Below are positions 18,806-27,082 of a DNA stretch of 64,000 nucleotides, piece by piece. A model generated the notes under the pieces. That model saw only the letters and a program-made list of their open reading frames with translations, ran no database searches and was not told the DNA's origin. How positions within the stretch are numbered: position 1 is the first letter of the stretch; every line of letters starts with the position of its first letter. The DNA is from Pseudobdellovibrio sp031428275. Its GTDB lineage: Bacteria; Bdellovibrionota; Bdellovibrionia; Bdellovibrionales; Bdellovibrionaceae. The stretch spans positions 1-64,000 of the forward strand of contig JANPPC010000019.1 in NCBI GenBank assembly GCA_031428275.1, read 5' to 3'. Both the position numbers and the translations under genes were made by a program.

Positions 18806-19202
18806 TTAAGGTTTTTTCATGGTGAGTTCTAGAAAGTACTCGCCATTTCTTAAGTTTGCTTTGTAACTTTTTGCACGAGTGAAAATTTCTTTATTTGCGT
18901 CAATTAGCTTGGCTTACTGGCTAGCGGCCTCAGCATGAGCCAAGTACTGGTTAGCACGCCGATTATTTTTGGTCGCAGCGGATTGGCCTAAGTCTGTAAA
19001 TACCTTTGCTAAACATTCGCGTCGGACTATTTGCTGATTGCTTATTTGGTCGAAAAATGTTTTTTCAGTCAGGTCAACAAGACTTACCGACCCATTGGCT
19101 TTGAAAGCCTTCAGAAAGCGCGGCCGTAACCGAAACTTCAGCGGCCAAAGTGGTTCTAGTTAGGTTCATCGTCAAAATAAAAATAAGATAAAAAGGCTGC
19201 AC
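18806..19202 (-). pseudogene. Decayed gene for a small secreted protein
   Basis: Read on the minus strand from a GTG at 19202 (AGGA four bases upstream) there is a signal peptide (MQPFYLIFILTMNLTRTTLAA, then EVSVTAALSEGF). After QWVGKS an extra T near 19076-19082 shifts the frame; the next frame continues VDLTEKTFFDQISNQQIVRR and on to AEAASQ, where a TAA at 18914-18916 interrupts it, then resumes AKLIDANKEIFTRAKSYK to a stop at 18806. With the shift repaired it is 132 codons. The coding character stays on both sides of each lesion, so this is a recent pseudogene and not random DNA. No family recognised. It accounts for most of the 506 bases without an intact gene here; nothing else is visible between 19203 and 19310 except GC-rich sequence. 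Confidence 0.7.
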
Positions 19203-19310
19203 CCAATCCTATCGGAAAGCTTGGGGTCGAAGGTGATAGCTCCTAGGCCTTGGTCGGGCAGTATTCCCCGGTTTTGATAGGGCCTACCGGCCCCGGGCCG
19301 TTTAATTTAG

Positions 19311-20492
19311 TTGAGTCATAGCACCTATATTGCAATTATGCGATTTATGAATAATTTTGAAACAAATGACGTTTACCTAAACGACTTTTTTCAGGTGAAT
19401 CCGAAGAATCAATTAGACCAAAAAACATTAGTAGAATGGACCAATCAATGTCATTTGCAGGCAGAAAAGTTGAATCCAAATTCAAGCCTAGATGAAAAAG
19501 AATTAGGTACTTTAAAAAAAATTTTTGAACGCTATGCCGTAAAAGAGACACAAGTTTCGAAAAGATATTTTGAATGCCACGACGTCTTTAAGCCAAGCTT
19601 GGCCGAAGCCGATATTTACCGCGTTGACCATAAATCTCAAACCGGTGTCGATATTTTAGAACGCACAAAATTTTTTGCCAATCGAGCCGAAGAAGTTTTC
19701 GCCGAAGTTTATAATCAGAATGAAAAACCCGATCATTTAATTCATGTGACTTGCACGGGATATATTTCACCCAGTGCGGGGCAGAAAATGATCGCAAAGC
19801 CGGAATGGCAAAAAGTAACGGCCATTACCCATGCCTATCACATGGGATGTTATGCAGCCTTGCCGTCCATTCGTTTGGCGCAAGCTTTGGTTAATCAGGG
19901 CGATCAGCGGGTTGATATTGTTCATACCGAAATGTGCGGGCTGCACATGAATCCGTTAGCGCAAACTCCAGAACAAACAATTGTGCAAACGCTTTTTGCC
20001 GACGGTCATATGAAGTATTCAGCCACCTCTAAAAAAATGACGGGCGAAAAAAACTTAAAAATTATCGCCATTCACGAAAAGATCATTCCCGATTCAACCC
20101 AAGACATGAGCTGGGTGCCTGCACCGTGGGGCATGCAGATGAATCTGTCACGCGAAGTTCCGGCTAAAATTAAAGAGCAGTTAAAGCCTTTCTTTGAAGA
20201 ATTGTTAACCAAGGCTAACTTATCTTTACCCGAGGCAATGAAATCTGTTTTCGCAATTCATCCAGGCGGGCCGAAGATTATTGATTCTGTACAAGAAGTT
20301 CTTGAATTAACCGATTCACAAACGAAACAGAGTAAAAAAGTTTTGTTCGAGCGGGGCAATATGTCGTCTGCCACTTTACCGCATGTTTGGAACGAGATTC
20401 TACAAGAGCCTACTGCGGTGGGAACGCGTATTATAAGTTTCGCTTTTGGGCCGGGGCTCACGCTATTTGGCTCTGTATTCGAGGTTTGCTAG
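19311..20492 (+). CDS. Type III polyketide synthase (chalcone/stilbene synthase family)
   Basis: A 393-residue ketosynthase homologue that builds alkylpyrones, alkylresorcinols or related polyketides from an acyl-CoA starter and malonyl-CoA. The catalytic triad is complete: Cys180 in HAYHMGCYAALPSIR, His317 in AIHPGGPKIID and Asn350 in RGNMSSATLPHVW. The C-terminal GxxGPGxxxE-like block is FAFGPGLTLFGSVFE. The TTG at 19311 keeps the first beta strand (TYIAIMRF) but has no visible Shine-Dalgarno; an ATG at 19338 is an alternative. Its TAG overlaps the GTG of the next gene by one base. First gene of a three-gene operon sitting inside the dcw cluster. The product is unknown. Confidence 0.93.
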   Translation: MSHSTYIAIMRFMNNFETNDVYLNDFFQVNPKNQLDQKTLVEWTNQCHLQAEKLNPNSSLDEKELGTLKKIFERYAVKETQVSKRYFECHDVFKPSLAEADIYRVDHKSQTGVDILERTKFFANRAEEVFAEVYNQNEKPDHLIHVTCTGYISPSAGQKMIAKPEWQKVTAITHAYHMGCYAALPSIRLAQALVNQGDQRVDIVHTEMCGLHMNPLAQTPEQTIVQTLFADGHMKYSATSKKMTGEKNLKIIAIHEKIIPDSTQDMSWVPAPWGMQMNLSREVPAKIKEQLKPFFEELLTKANLSLPEAMKSVFAIHPGGPKIIDSVQEVLELTDSQTKQSKKVLFERGNMSSATLPHVWNEILQEPTAVGTRIISFAFGPGLTLFGSVFEVC

Positions 20493-20935
20493 TGGTGTTG
20501 CTTTATTTTCCATTTGCTCTGCAAGGCTTAGCGATGCTGTTCGATGAATTTTATTTTCACCATCGCCGCGGCTTGGGGCTTTGGGAGCGAATCGGACATC
20601 CGTTAGACACGTCAACGGTTTTAGCGTGTTATTTATTTATCTTTACTCAAGCGTATTCGGTAGAAAATTTAAAAATTTATATCGCGCTTACGGCGTTCTC
20701 ATGTCTGTTCATTACAAAAGACGAATGGGTTCATAAAGATGTCTCTTCGGCCCAAGAAAATTGGCTGCATGCCATTCTTTTTGTTTTGCATCCTATCTGT
20801 TTTCTTGCGGCCGGATATGTTTGGAAAGATCAGTTAGACGCAAACTTTTTAAAAATACAAAGTTTGGTTATATTCTTATTTATGATTTATCAAATTTTAT
20901 ACTGGAGTATTTCTTGGAAAAAAGTCAGATCCTAA
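20492..20935 (+). CDS. Small polytopic membrane protein of the polyketide operon
   Basis: A 147-residue protein with about four membrane helices. The start is the GTG at 20492, sharing its G with the stop of the polyketide synthase gene; an upstream in-frame ATG at 20387 lies deep in that gene and is unlikely. Helix 1 is followed by a striking polar run, DEFYFHHRRGLGLWERIGHP then LD, rich in His, Arg, Glu and Trp, which looks like a binding or active site at the membrane face. I do not recognise a named family. By position it may modify or position the lipidic polyketide. Its last 22 bases overlap the methyltransferase gene. Confidence 0.72.
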   Translation: MVLLYFPFALQGLAMLFDEFYFHHRRGLGLWERIGHPLDTSTVLACYLFIFTQAYSVENLKIYIALTAFSCLFITKDEWVHKDVSSAQENWLHAILFVLHPICFLAAGYVWKDQLDANFLKIQSLVIFLFMIYQILYWSISWKKVRS

Positions 20936-21678
20936 AAAAAGATAGTGTCAATAATGACATCTACGAACTGTACGGCGAACGTTGGTACACGGCTTTTGAC
21001 GACCCGGTCGCTTTACTGCGAGCCGAATCGAAAACTAAAACACCATGGATACTTGCTCAAATTCGCGCCCATTTTACCTTACATAATACGACAAGCGTGC
21101 TTGATGTTGGTTGCGGTGCGGGTTTTCTAAGTAACGCGCTTTCGGCCGCCGGCTTAAAGGTGACGGGCGTCGATCTTTCGGAAGAAAGCTTAAAGGTGGC
21201 CGCGCAGTACGATGAAACAAAGTCGGTTCACTACCAAAAAGCAGATGCCTACCACTTGCCATTCGCTGATCAAAGCTTCGATATTTTGACAGCCATGGAT
21301 TTTCTAGAGCATGTTGAAGACCCCGCTTTGGTTATCAAAGAATTTTCGCGCGTTTTAAAACCAGGGGGCCTTTTTATATTTCATACTTTCAACCGTAACC
21401 CGCTTGCACATTTAGTCATTATACGAATGGTTGAATGGTTTGTGAAGAATACCCCCAAGCATATGCACATCATTCGACTTTTTATTAAACCTAGCGAATT
21501 AAAAAGTTATTGTAAAAGTGCAAATATGAATGTGGAAAAGATGGTGGGAATCAAACCCGTTTTTTCTTCAATCACTGTTAAAAGTATTTTCAGCGGTGTC
21601 GTGCCGAAGTCGTTACGCTTTGAATTAACCGATAGCTTGCTGCTTTCGTACATGGGATACGCAACGAAAGCGCACTAA
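20914..21678 (+). CDS. SAM-dependent methyltransferase (UbiG/UbiE-like)
   Basis: A 254-residue class I methyltransferase. Motif I is VLDVGCGAGFLSNAL (residues 62-76), acidic VTGVDLSEESL follows, then DAYHLPFADQSFDILTAMD and LEHVEDP; the whole resembles 3-demethylubiquinone O-methyltransferases. The start is the TTG at 20914, six bases after GGAG; a longer frame beginning at 20761 would run through the previous gene. It overlaps that gene by 22 bases, so all three genes are coupled. Likely O-methylates the aromatic or pyrone product of the type III polyketide synthase, as in known srs-type operons (inference). Its stop overlaps the antisense queF stop. Confidence 0.88.
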   Translation: MEKSQILKKDSVNNDIYELYGERWYTAFDDPVALLRAESKTKTPWILAQIRAHFTLHNTTSVLDVGCGAGFLSNALSAAGLKVTGVDLSEESLKVAAQYDETKSVHYQKADAYHLPFADQSFDILTAMDFLEHVEDPALVIKEFSRVLKPGGLFIFHTFNRNPLAHLVIIRMVEWFVKNTPKHMHIIRLFIKPSELKSYCKSANMNVEKMVGIKPVFSSITVKSIFSGVVPKSLRFELTDSLLLSYMGYATKAH

Positions 21679-22190
21679 TAAACGCGTGAAAGTTCGGTCG
21701 AGTATTTACCCGGAGCGTAGTTGATTAAGCGCTCAGTATAAATGCCCTGAAACTTTTCGTCATCATTTGCGTACGAAGCGAACGGAAAAATGGCGATGCC
21801 GCCGCGGGGAGTGAATTCTCCGATAACTTCGATGTATTTGGGCTTCATCAGTTTGACTAGATCATTACAAATTTTTTGAATGCAATCCTCGTGAAAATCT
21901 CCATGATTTCTAAAACTAAATAAGTAAAGTTTTAGTGATTTGCTTTCGACCATTTTTTTATCAGCGATGTAATTAATAAAAACTTTGGCAAAATCAGGCT
22001 GGCCTGTTTTCGGACAGAGTGAAGTAAATTCGGCACAGATAAAAGTTGTCCATGCGATATTTTTTGGATTTTTGTTGTCGAACGCTTCAAGAACTGACGG
22101 ATTGTAATTTTGCGAGTAAACAGTTTGTTCTTGGCCTAAGGCAAAATCTTTAAGTTCTTTTTTTGCGCGACCTGATTTAGTTTTTTTCAT
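21675..22190 (-). CDS. queF: NADPH-dependent 7-cyano-7-deazaguanine reductase QueF
   Basis: A 171-residue enzyme reducing preQ0 to preQ1 in queuosine synthesis. The catalytic cysteine is in EFTSLCPKTGQPDFA, the QueF motif ESKSLKLYLFSFRNH follows, then HEDCI and a terminal TPRGGIAIFPFASY. Short form, the unimodular type. The ATG at 22190 gives the normal length; a TTG 36 bases upstream would add an unlikely hydrophobic lead. No other queuosine genes are nearby. I saw no preQ1 riboswitch in the 110-base leader. Antisense to the dcw cluster and tail to tail with the methyltransferase. Confidence 0.95.
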   Translation of the reverse strand: MKKTKSGRAKKELKDFALGQEQTVYSQNYNPSVLEAFDNKNPKNIAWTTFICAEFTSLCPKTGQPDFAKVFINYIADKKMVESKSLKLYLFSFRNHGDFHEDCIQKICNDLVKLMKPKYIEVIGEFTPRGGIAIFPFASYANDDEKFQGIYTERLINYAPGKYSTELSRVY

Positions 22191-22300
22191 GCTCAAGTGG
22201 ATAAATCGGACGCAGCTAAAAAGCAAGATTTATTCAATGATATCAACGATTTAGAAAATATTTCTTGAGTTCTGTAGCCGAAGTGTGTTAGGTATACGGA

Positions 22301-23377
22301 ATGGTTTATCAATGGCTTTACTCGTTCGCCGATCAATATTCGGTTATGAACGTCTTCCGATACATTACAGTTCGTAGTTTTATCTCATTTTTTACGGGTT
22401 TTTTCTTATGCCTCATATGGGGTCCGCGCTTTATTGAAAAGTTAAAAGAAAAACATTTCGGTCAATCGATTCGCGATGATGGTCCACAATCTCACAAGAA
22501 AAAAGCCGGAACGCCTACGATGGGTGGCTGGCTTATTTTATTAAGTACGGTTGTACCTTTAGTTTTATGGATTGATATTTTAAATCCCTTTGTGGTGGGA
22601 ACCGTTCTAATTACGTGGGGTTTCGGGTTAATCGGTTACATGGACGATTACATGAAAGTCTCTAAGAAGAATACCAAAGGGCTGTCTGGTAAAATTCGTT
22701 TATTCGCCGAATTTTTAATTTCGGGCGCTGTGATTATTTATTTGATTCGCTACCACAACATGAGCACCGACATTACAGTCCCGTTTATTAAACAGGTAGC
22801 AATCGATCTTGGTTATTATTACGCCATTGTGGGTTCACTGGTCATTGTTGGTACGGCGAATGCGGTTAATTTAACTGACGGGCTTGATGGGCTGGCTATC
22901 GTACCTGTGATCGTGGCGGCAACAACCTTAGGTTTATTTTCTTACATCGTGGGACATGCTTCGATTGCGAACTATTTACAGATTCAGCACGTTGTCGGTG
23001 CGGGTGAATTGGCTCCGCTTGCTGCGGCTATGGTTGCAGGCGGTTTAGGCTTTTTGTGGTTTAATACTTACCCCGCGCAGGTTTTCATGGGGGATGTCGG
23101 AAGTTTAAGCTTAGGTGGCTTTTTAGGTTCGATGGCGGTAATTACCAAGAACGAATTATTAATGGTTTTTTTGGGCGGGATTTTCGTAGTTGAGGCTTTG
23201 TCCGTTATCACGCAGGTGATTTCGTTTAAATTGACCGGTAAAAGAATTTTTAAGATGGCGCCGATCCACCATCATTTCGAACTAGGTGGAATGACCGAAA
23301 CAAAAATCATCGTGCGTTTTTGGATCATTTCAATTTTGTTAGCGGCGTTAAGCTTGGCAACTCTTAAATTAAGATAA
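22301..23377 (+). CDS. mraY: Phospho-MurNAc-pentapeptide transferase MraY
   Basis: A 358-residue integral membrane enzyme with ten helices that transfers phospho-MurNAc-pentapeptide to undecaprenyl phosphate, giving lipid I. Family blocks: GTPTMGGWLILLS, YMDDYMKVSKKN (Asp pair), NAVNLTDGLDGLAI, MGDVGSLSLGG and the cytoplasmic PIHHHFELGGMTET. Length is normal. It restarts the dcw cluster after the second island, divergent from queF, so a promoter should lie in 22191-22300; I see no strong match there. Confidence 0.98.
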   Translation: MVYQWLYSFADQYSVMNVFRYITVRSFISFFTGFFLCLIWGPRFIEKLKEKHFGQSIRDDGPQSHKKKAGTPTMGGWLILLSTVVPLVLWIDILNPFVVGTVLITWGFGLIGYMDDYMKVSKKNTKGLSGKIRLFAEFLISGAVIIYLIRYHNMSTDITVPFIKQVAIDLGYYYAIVGSLVIVGTANAVNLTDGLDGLAIVPVIVAATTLGLFSYIVGHASIANYLQIQHVVGAGELAPLAAAMVAGGLGFLWFNTYPAQVFMGDVGSLSLGGFLGSMAVITKNELLMVFLGGIFVVEALSVITQVISFKLTGKRIFKMAPIHHHFELGGMTETKIIVRFWIISILLAALSLATLKLR

Positions 23378-23422
23378 TTAAATAGTAAGTAGTAATTTGT
23401 TAGTAAGAAAGAGGCTTCGCGT

Positions 23423-24814
23423 ATGTGGAAAGATTTAGCAGAACTGAAAGATAAGAAAATTTTGATCGTTGGCCTTGGTAAAACAGGCGTATCACTGGCG
23501 AAGTTTTTAACAAAGTATGAAGCACAAGTGACGGTGACAGATCATAAATCAAAGCCCGAACTATCAACTCAGCTCGAGCAATTAGACGGTTATACAAATA
23601 TTAAATTCGAACTTGGTTCGCACTCACCGAAGACATTCTTATCGCAAGATTTAGTTGTTTTATCTCCGGGAGTCGCTCCGCATTTGAAAATTTTTGAATA
23701 CGCTCGTCAGCAGGGTATTAAAATCACAGGTGAATTTGAATTTGCTTCGGGCTTTATTAAAGAGCCAGTCGTGGGCATCACGGGAACGAACGGTAAGACG
23801 ACAGTGGCTCGTTTAGCCGAAGAGATGTTTAAAGCCAGTGGCATCGACGTTTGGGTCGGTGGTTCAACCGAAATCCCTTTAACAAATTATTTACTAGAAG
23901 ATAAAAAAGCTAAAGTTGTTTTAGCTGAAGTTTCTAGTTTTATGCTAGAACATGCTGTTGATTTTGCTCCGGCGAATATTGTTTTTACCAATTTAGCCGA
24001 AAATCATTTAGACCGTTATCGTTCGATGGAAGAATACGTCAACGCTAAACGACGTGTTTTTAAAAATACAAATCAAGCAACCACTTCAATTTTAAATGCA
24101 GATGATAACGCAGTTGTTGAATTAGCGCGTGACCCATCGGTACAACGTGGCCGTATTTTCTACTTCTCTCGTAAACCTGCTTTAGAGCCACAAATTATGA
24201 ATATCGGCGGAGCCGTTAACGTGGGTGATGAGTTGCGCGTTCGGACCGGCCCAGAAATCGAGACTTTCTCGATTAAAAATATGAGGATTAAAGGTAAGCA
24301 TTCGATCGAAAACATGATGGCCGCTTTACTTTTAGCGCGCGAACATGGCGCGACTCATGAGGCCGTACAAAAAGTCATCGATACTTTTATCGGGCTGAAG
24401 CACCGCTTAGAGTACGTTCGTAAAGTGGGTGGAGTTTTATTTTACAACGATTCAAAGGCAACTAATGTTCATGCGGTGATGCGTGCCTTAGATTGTTTTG
24501 ACGAAAACGTTATTTTAATTGCGGGTGGTAAAGACACGAACTTGAACTACACTCCGCTGCAAAATATGATTAAACGCAAAGTAAAAACTTTGATATTAGT
24601 GGGCGAAGCGAAAGAGCGAATTAATCGTGATTTGGGCGATTTCTCTGAGACTTATCTCATTGGTACTTTTGAAGAAGCTGTTCTGATAGCTTACCAAAAG
24701 TCTAGGATTGCGGATGTTGTTTTGATGTCTCCGGGTTGCTCAAGCTTCGATATGTTTGACAGCTATAAGGAGAGAGGCGATTATTTTAAAGAGATCGTTA
24801 AAAAATTCAAATGA
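23423..24814 (+). CDS. murD: UDP-MurNAc-L-Ala:D-Glu ligase MurD
   Basis: A 463-residue Mur ligase that adds D-glutamate to UDP-MurNAc-L-alanine in the cytoplasm. N-terminal Rossmann-like ILIVGLGKTGVSLAKFL, ATP loop VVGITGTNGKTTVARL at about residue 115, central NLAENHLDRY and C-terminal NDSKATNVHAV are all present. GAGG lies ten bases before the ATG. Between mraY and ftsW, the normal order. Confidence 0.97.
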   Translation: MWKDLAELKDKKILIVGLGKTGVSLAKFLTKYEAQVTVTDHKSKPELSTQLEQLDGYTNIKFELGSHSPKTFLSQDLVVLSPGVAPHLKIFEYARQQGIKITGEFEFASGFIKEPVVGITGTNGKTTVARLAEEMFKASGIDVWVGGSTEIPLTNYLLEDKKAKVVLAEVSSFMLEHAVDFAPANIVFTNLAENHLDRYRSMEEYVNAKRRVFKNTNQATTSILNADDNAVVELARDPSVQRGRIFYFSRKPALEPQIMNIGGAVNVGDELRVRTGPEIETFSIKNMRIKGKHSIENMMAALLLAREHGATHEAVQKVIDTFIGLKHRLEYVRKVGGVLFYNDSKATNVHAVMRALDCFDENVILIAGGKDTNLNYTPLQNMIKRKVKTLILVGEAKERINRDLGDFSETYLIGTFEEAVLIAYQKSRIADVVLMSPGCSSFDMFDSYKERGDYFKEIVKKFK

Positions 24815-24817
24815 TCT

Positions 24818-24861
24818 AGCGGATTGCCAAGGCGGCGGCCGTTAACTGCGGCCATCCCGCT
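24818..24861 (+). other. Nested hairpin between murD and ftsW
   Basis: An outer pair AGCGG (24818-24822) / CCGCT (24857-24861) encloses an inner stem GGCCG (24837-24841) / CGGCC (24849-24853) with a seven-base loop. No T-run follows. It sits in the 58-base gap before the ftsW Shine-Dalgarno and may tune transcript stability. Confidence 0.35.
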
Positions 24862-24872
24862 TAAAGAGGTCA

Positions 24873-25985
24873 ATGAAGACCAAATTTTTATCTTCTAGTT
24901 TGTTTTTATCTATCGTAACTCTGTTTGGCATTGGGCTAGTACAGGTTTACAGTTCAAGTTATATCTTTGCGACCGAATCTTTCGGAGACGGTCTCTACTT
25001 TTTCAAACGCCAATTAGTTTTTACACTTATTGCCGCAGTGACTCTGTTTGTTACCACGCAAGTTCCGGTCGAGATCATCCGTAAATACAGTTGGCTTATT
25101 TGGCCGGCGTCTTTTGTGTTGCTTTGCGCGACGTTTATTCCGCACGTGGGTGTTCGCGTGGGTGGAGCGCTTCGTTGGATACAGTTACCTTTTGGTATTC
25201 GCTTCGAGCCTTCAGAAATCTTAAAAATTGGTTTTAGTTTCTTGTTCGCCAGTTTAGTTTGTCGTCACCAAAACTTTTTGGGAAAAATCAAATGGGGTTG
25301 GATCTTTTTATTGATCGTTATGCCTTTAGCGGTGTTACTTAAACAACCTGATTTCGGAAGTTTCGCTATTATTTTATTAGTCGGAACGGCATTATTATTT
25401 ACGTTCGGGTTAAATATTAAGTGGTTGGTGCTGGGTGGTCTATCATCTTTACCAGCACTTTACTTTATTGTTTGGCATTCGCCTTATCGTCGCGCGCGCG
25501 TGCAAGCCTTCTTAGATCCATGGTCTGACCCTGCGCAAAAAGGCTTTCAAGTGATTCAAAGTATGTTGTCGGTGCACTCGGGTGGGTTAACCGGTCAAGG
25601 TATAGGCCAGGGGCAGGGTAAATTATTTTTCTTACCCGAAGCACACACTGATTTTACAATGGCCGTTTTTTCTGAAGAGATGGGTTTTATCGGCATCGCA
25701 ATGTTGTTGGCGCTTTACGGTTTTGTGGTATTTCGCGGTTTTCAAATCGTAATGAAAACCCAAGATATATTTAAGAAAACTTTAGCATTAGGCTTGATCA
25801 TGACTTTTGCCTTTTCAGTTTTTATAAACGTAGGCGTCGTCATGGGATTGGTACCGACGAAGGGTTTAACCATGCCATTCTTAAGTTACGGCGGAAGTTC
25901 GCTTGTTGTACTCAGTTTTCTATTTGGAATTCTACTCAATATAGAAATGTCTGAATCTACGACTAAATCTTCGAGTTTGTTTTGA
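24873..25985 (+). CDS. ftsW: Septal peptidoglycan glycosyltransferase FtsW
   Basis: A 370-residue SEDS-family membrane protein with about ten helices that polymerises septal glycan strands with FtsI. Diagnostic segments: the LKQPDFGSFAIILLVG block with the conserved catalytic Asp region, a large periplasmic loop with RVQAFLDPWSDPAQKGFQ and HTDFTMAVFSEEMGFIG, and LTMPFLSYGGSSLV near the end. AGAGG lies before the ATG. Its TGA overlaps the TTG start of murG (TTGA). The place between murD and murG supports FtsW over RodA. Confidence 0.96.
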   Translation: MKTKFLSSSLFLSIVTLFGIGLVQVYSSSYIFATESFGDGLYFFKRQLVFTLIAAVTLFVTTQVPVEIIRKYSWLIWPASFVLLCATFIPHVGVRVGGALRWIQLPFGIRFEPSEILKIGFSFLFASLVCRHQNFLGKIKWGWIFLLIVMPLAVLLKQPDFGSFAIILLVGTALLFTFGLNIKWLVLGGLSSLPALYFIVWHSPYRRARVQAFLDPWSDPAQKGFQVIQSMLSVHSGGLTGQGIGQGQGKLFFLPEAHTDFTMAVFSEEMGFIGIAMLLALYGFVVFRGFQIVMKTQDIFKKTLALGLIMTFAFSVFINVGVVMGLVPTKGLTMPFLSYGGSSLVVLSFLFGILLNIEMSESTTKSSSLF

Positions 25986-27082
25986 GCCCCGCAGCCCCTA
26001 AAGTTATTATGATCGCTGGTGGCGGAACGGGTGGCCACATCTATCCGGCCATTGCGATTGGCAAGGCCATTGAGCTTTTAGATCCCAGCTTTGAAATTCG
26101 TTACGTTGGTACTTCGCAGGGTCTTGAACAAAAAATTATGGCCAGAGAAAAACTATCGCTTGATTTGATTCAAAGCGGAAAATTAAATTTCTCGGGCAAT
26201 ATATTTCAGAAAATAAAAACCATCGCTAAAATTCCGATTGGCTTAGTGCAGTCTTTCTTTTTAATATTAAAATATAAGCCGCATTTTGTTCTAGGAGTTG
26301 GCGGCTATGCGTCGGCGCCCTTTGTAATGATGGCCGCCCTATTAGGAAAAAAAACAGCCCTGTGGGAGCCCAATGCGCATCCGGGGATGGCTAACCGTAT
26401 ACTTTCGAAGTCAGTTGGTAAGGCTTACTTAGTTTTTGATGATGCTAAAAAATATTTAAAATCAAAAAACGTAAAAGTATTCGGAATGCCCTTACGAGCC
26501 GAAATTGATGCGGCCGCAAGTAGCCTGGTTTCGCGTCAGAGCGTCGCAAATAAATTAACAATCCTATGCTTCGGCGGAAGCCAAGGCTCGGTTTTTTTAA
26601 ATGAAAAAATTTCTAATTTTATTTTAGCTCATGCTGAACTGAAAGATGAAGTTTACGTGATTCACCAAACGGGTTCGCTCGATTTTAAAACGATCAAAGC
26701 GAAATACGGCGAAACCAAAAATGTTGAAGTGCATGAGTTTATTTATGATATGCCTTTGTACTATAAAAAAGCCGACATACAGTTTTGCAGAGGTGGCGCG
26801 AGCACGATCGCCGAAGCGGCCGCCTTCGGAGTCGTACCATTGATCGTTCCGTTAAATGCGGCTGATGATCATCAGCTAAAAAATGCGCAAGTAGTTGTTA
26901 GTGAAGGTGGCGGTTTTTTATTTAAACAAGCTGAATTCAGCGAGCAAGAATTTGCAGCCACTATTATGAAACTAAAAACTGATGCTGATTTTCGTAGAAA
27001 AATGTCTCAGAATCTGCGAAAGTTAGCTCCGCAACAAGCAGCCCAAGAAATCGCAAAGGATATTTTAAATCACATTATATGA
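25982..27082 (+). CDS. murG: Lipid II synthase (GlcNAc transferase) MurG
   Basis: A 366-residue GT28-family peripheral membrane enzyme that adds GlcNAc to lipid I. The N-terminal GGGTGGHIYPAIAIG binds the lipid pyrophosphate, the second glycine loop is CFGGSQGSVFLN, and the UDP-GlcNAc site is in QFCRGGASTIAEAAAFG. Start is a TTG overlapping the ftsW stop by four bases; it matches the usual N-terminal length. The murC ATG overlaps its TGA. Confidence 0.97.
   Translation: MSPAAPKVIMIAGGGTGGHIYPAIAIGKAIELLDPSFEIRYVGTSQGLEQKIMAREKLSLDLIQSGKLNFSGNIFQKIKTIAKIPIGLVQSFFLILKYKPHFVLGVGGYASAPFVMMAALLGKKTALWEPNAHPGMANRILSKSVGKAYLVFDDAKKYLKSKNVKVFGMPLRAEIDAAASSLVSRQSVANKLTILCFGGSQGSVFLNEKISNFILAHAELKDEVYVIHQTGSLDFKTIKAKYGETKNVEVHEFIYDMPLYYKKADIQFCRGGASTIAEAAAFGVVPLIVPLNAADDHQLKNAQVVVSEGGGFLFKQAEFSEQEFAATIMKLKTDADFRRKMSQNLRKLAPQQAAQEIAKDILNHII

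Noticed and set aside
20387..20491. Longer N-terminus of the small membrane protein
   Set aside because: It would lie inside the polyketide synthase gene; the GTG at 20492 overlapping that stop is more natural.
12677..22190. Integrase, transposase or att repeats bounding the dcw islands
   Set aside because: None found; the genes look native in base composition by eye, so recent transfer is not supported.
22191..22300. preQ1 riboswitch in the queF leader
   Set aside because: No short C-rich aptamer hairpin with A-rich tail was seen on the minus strand.
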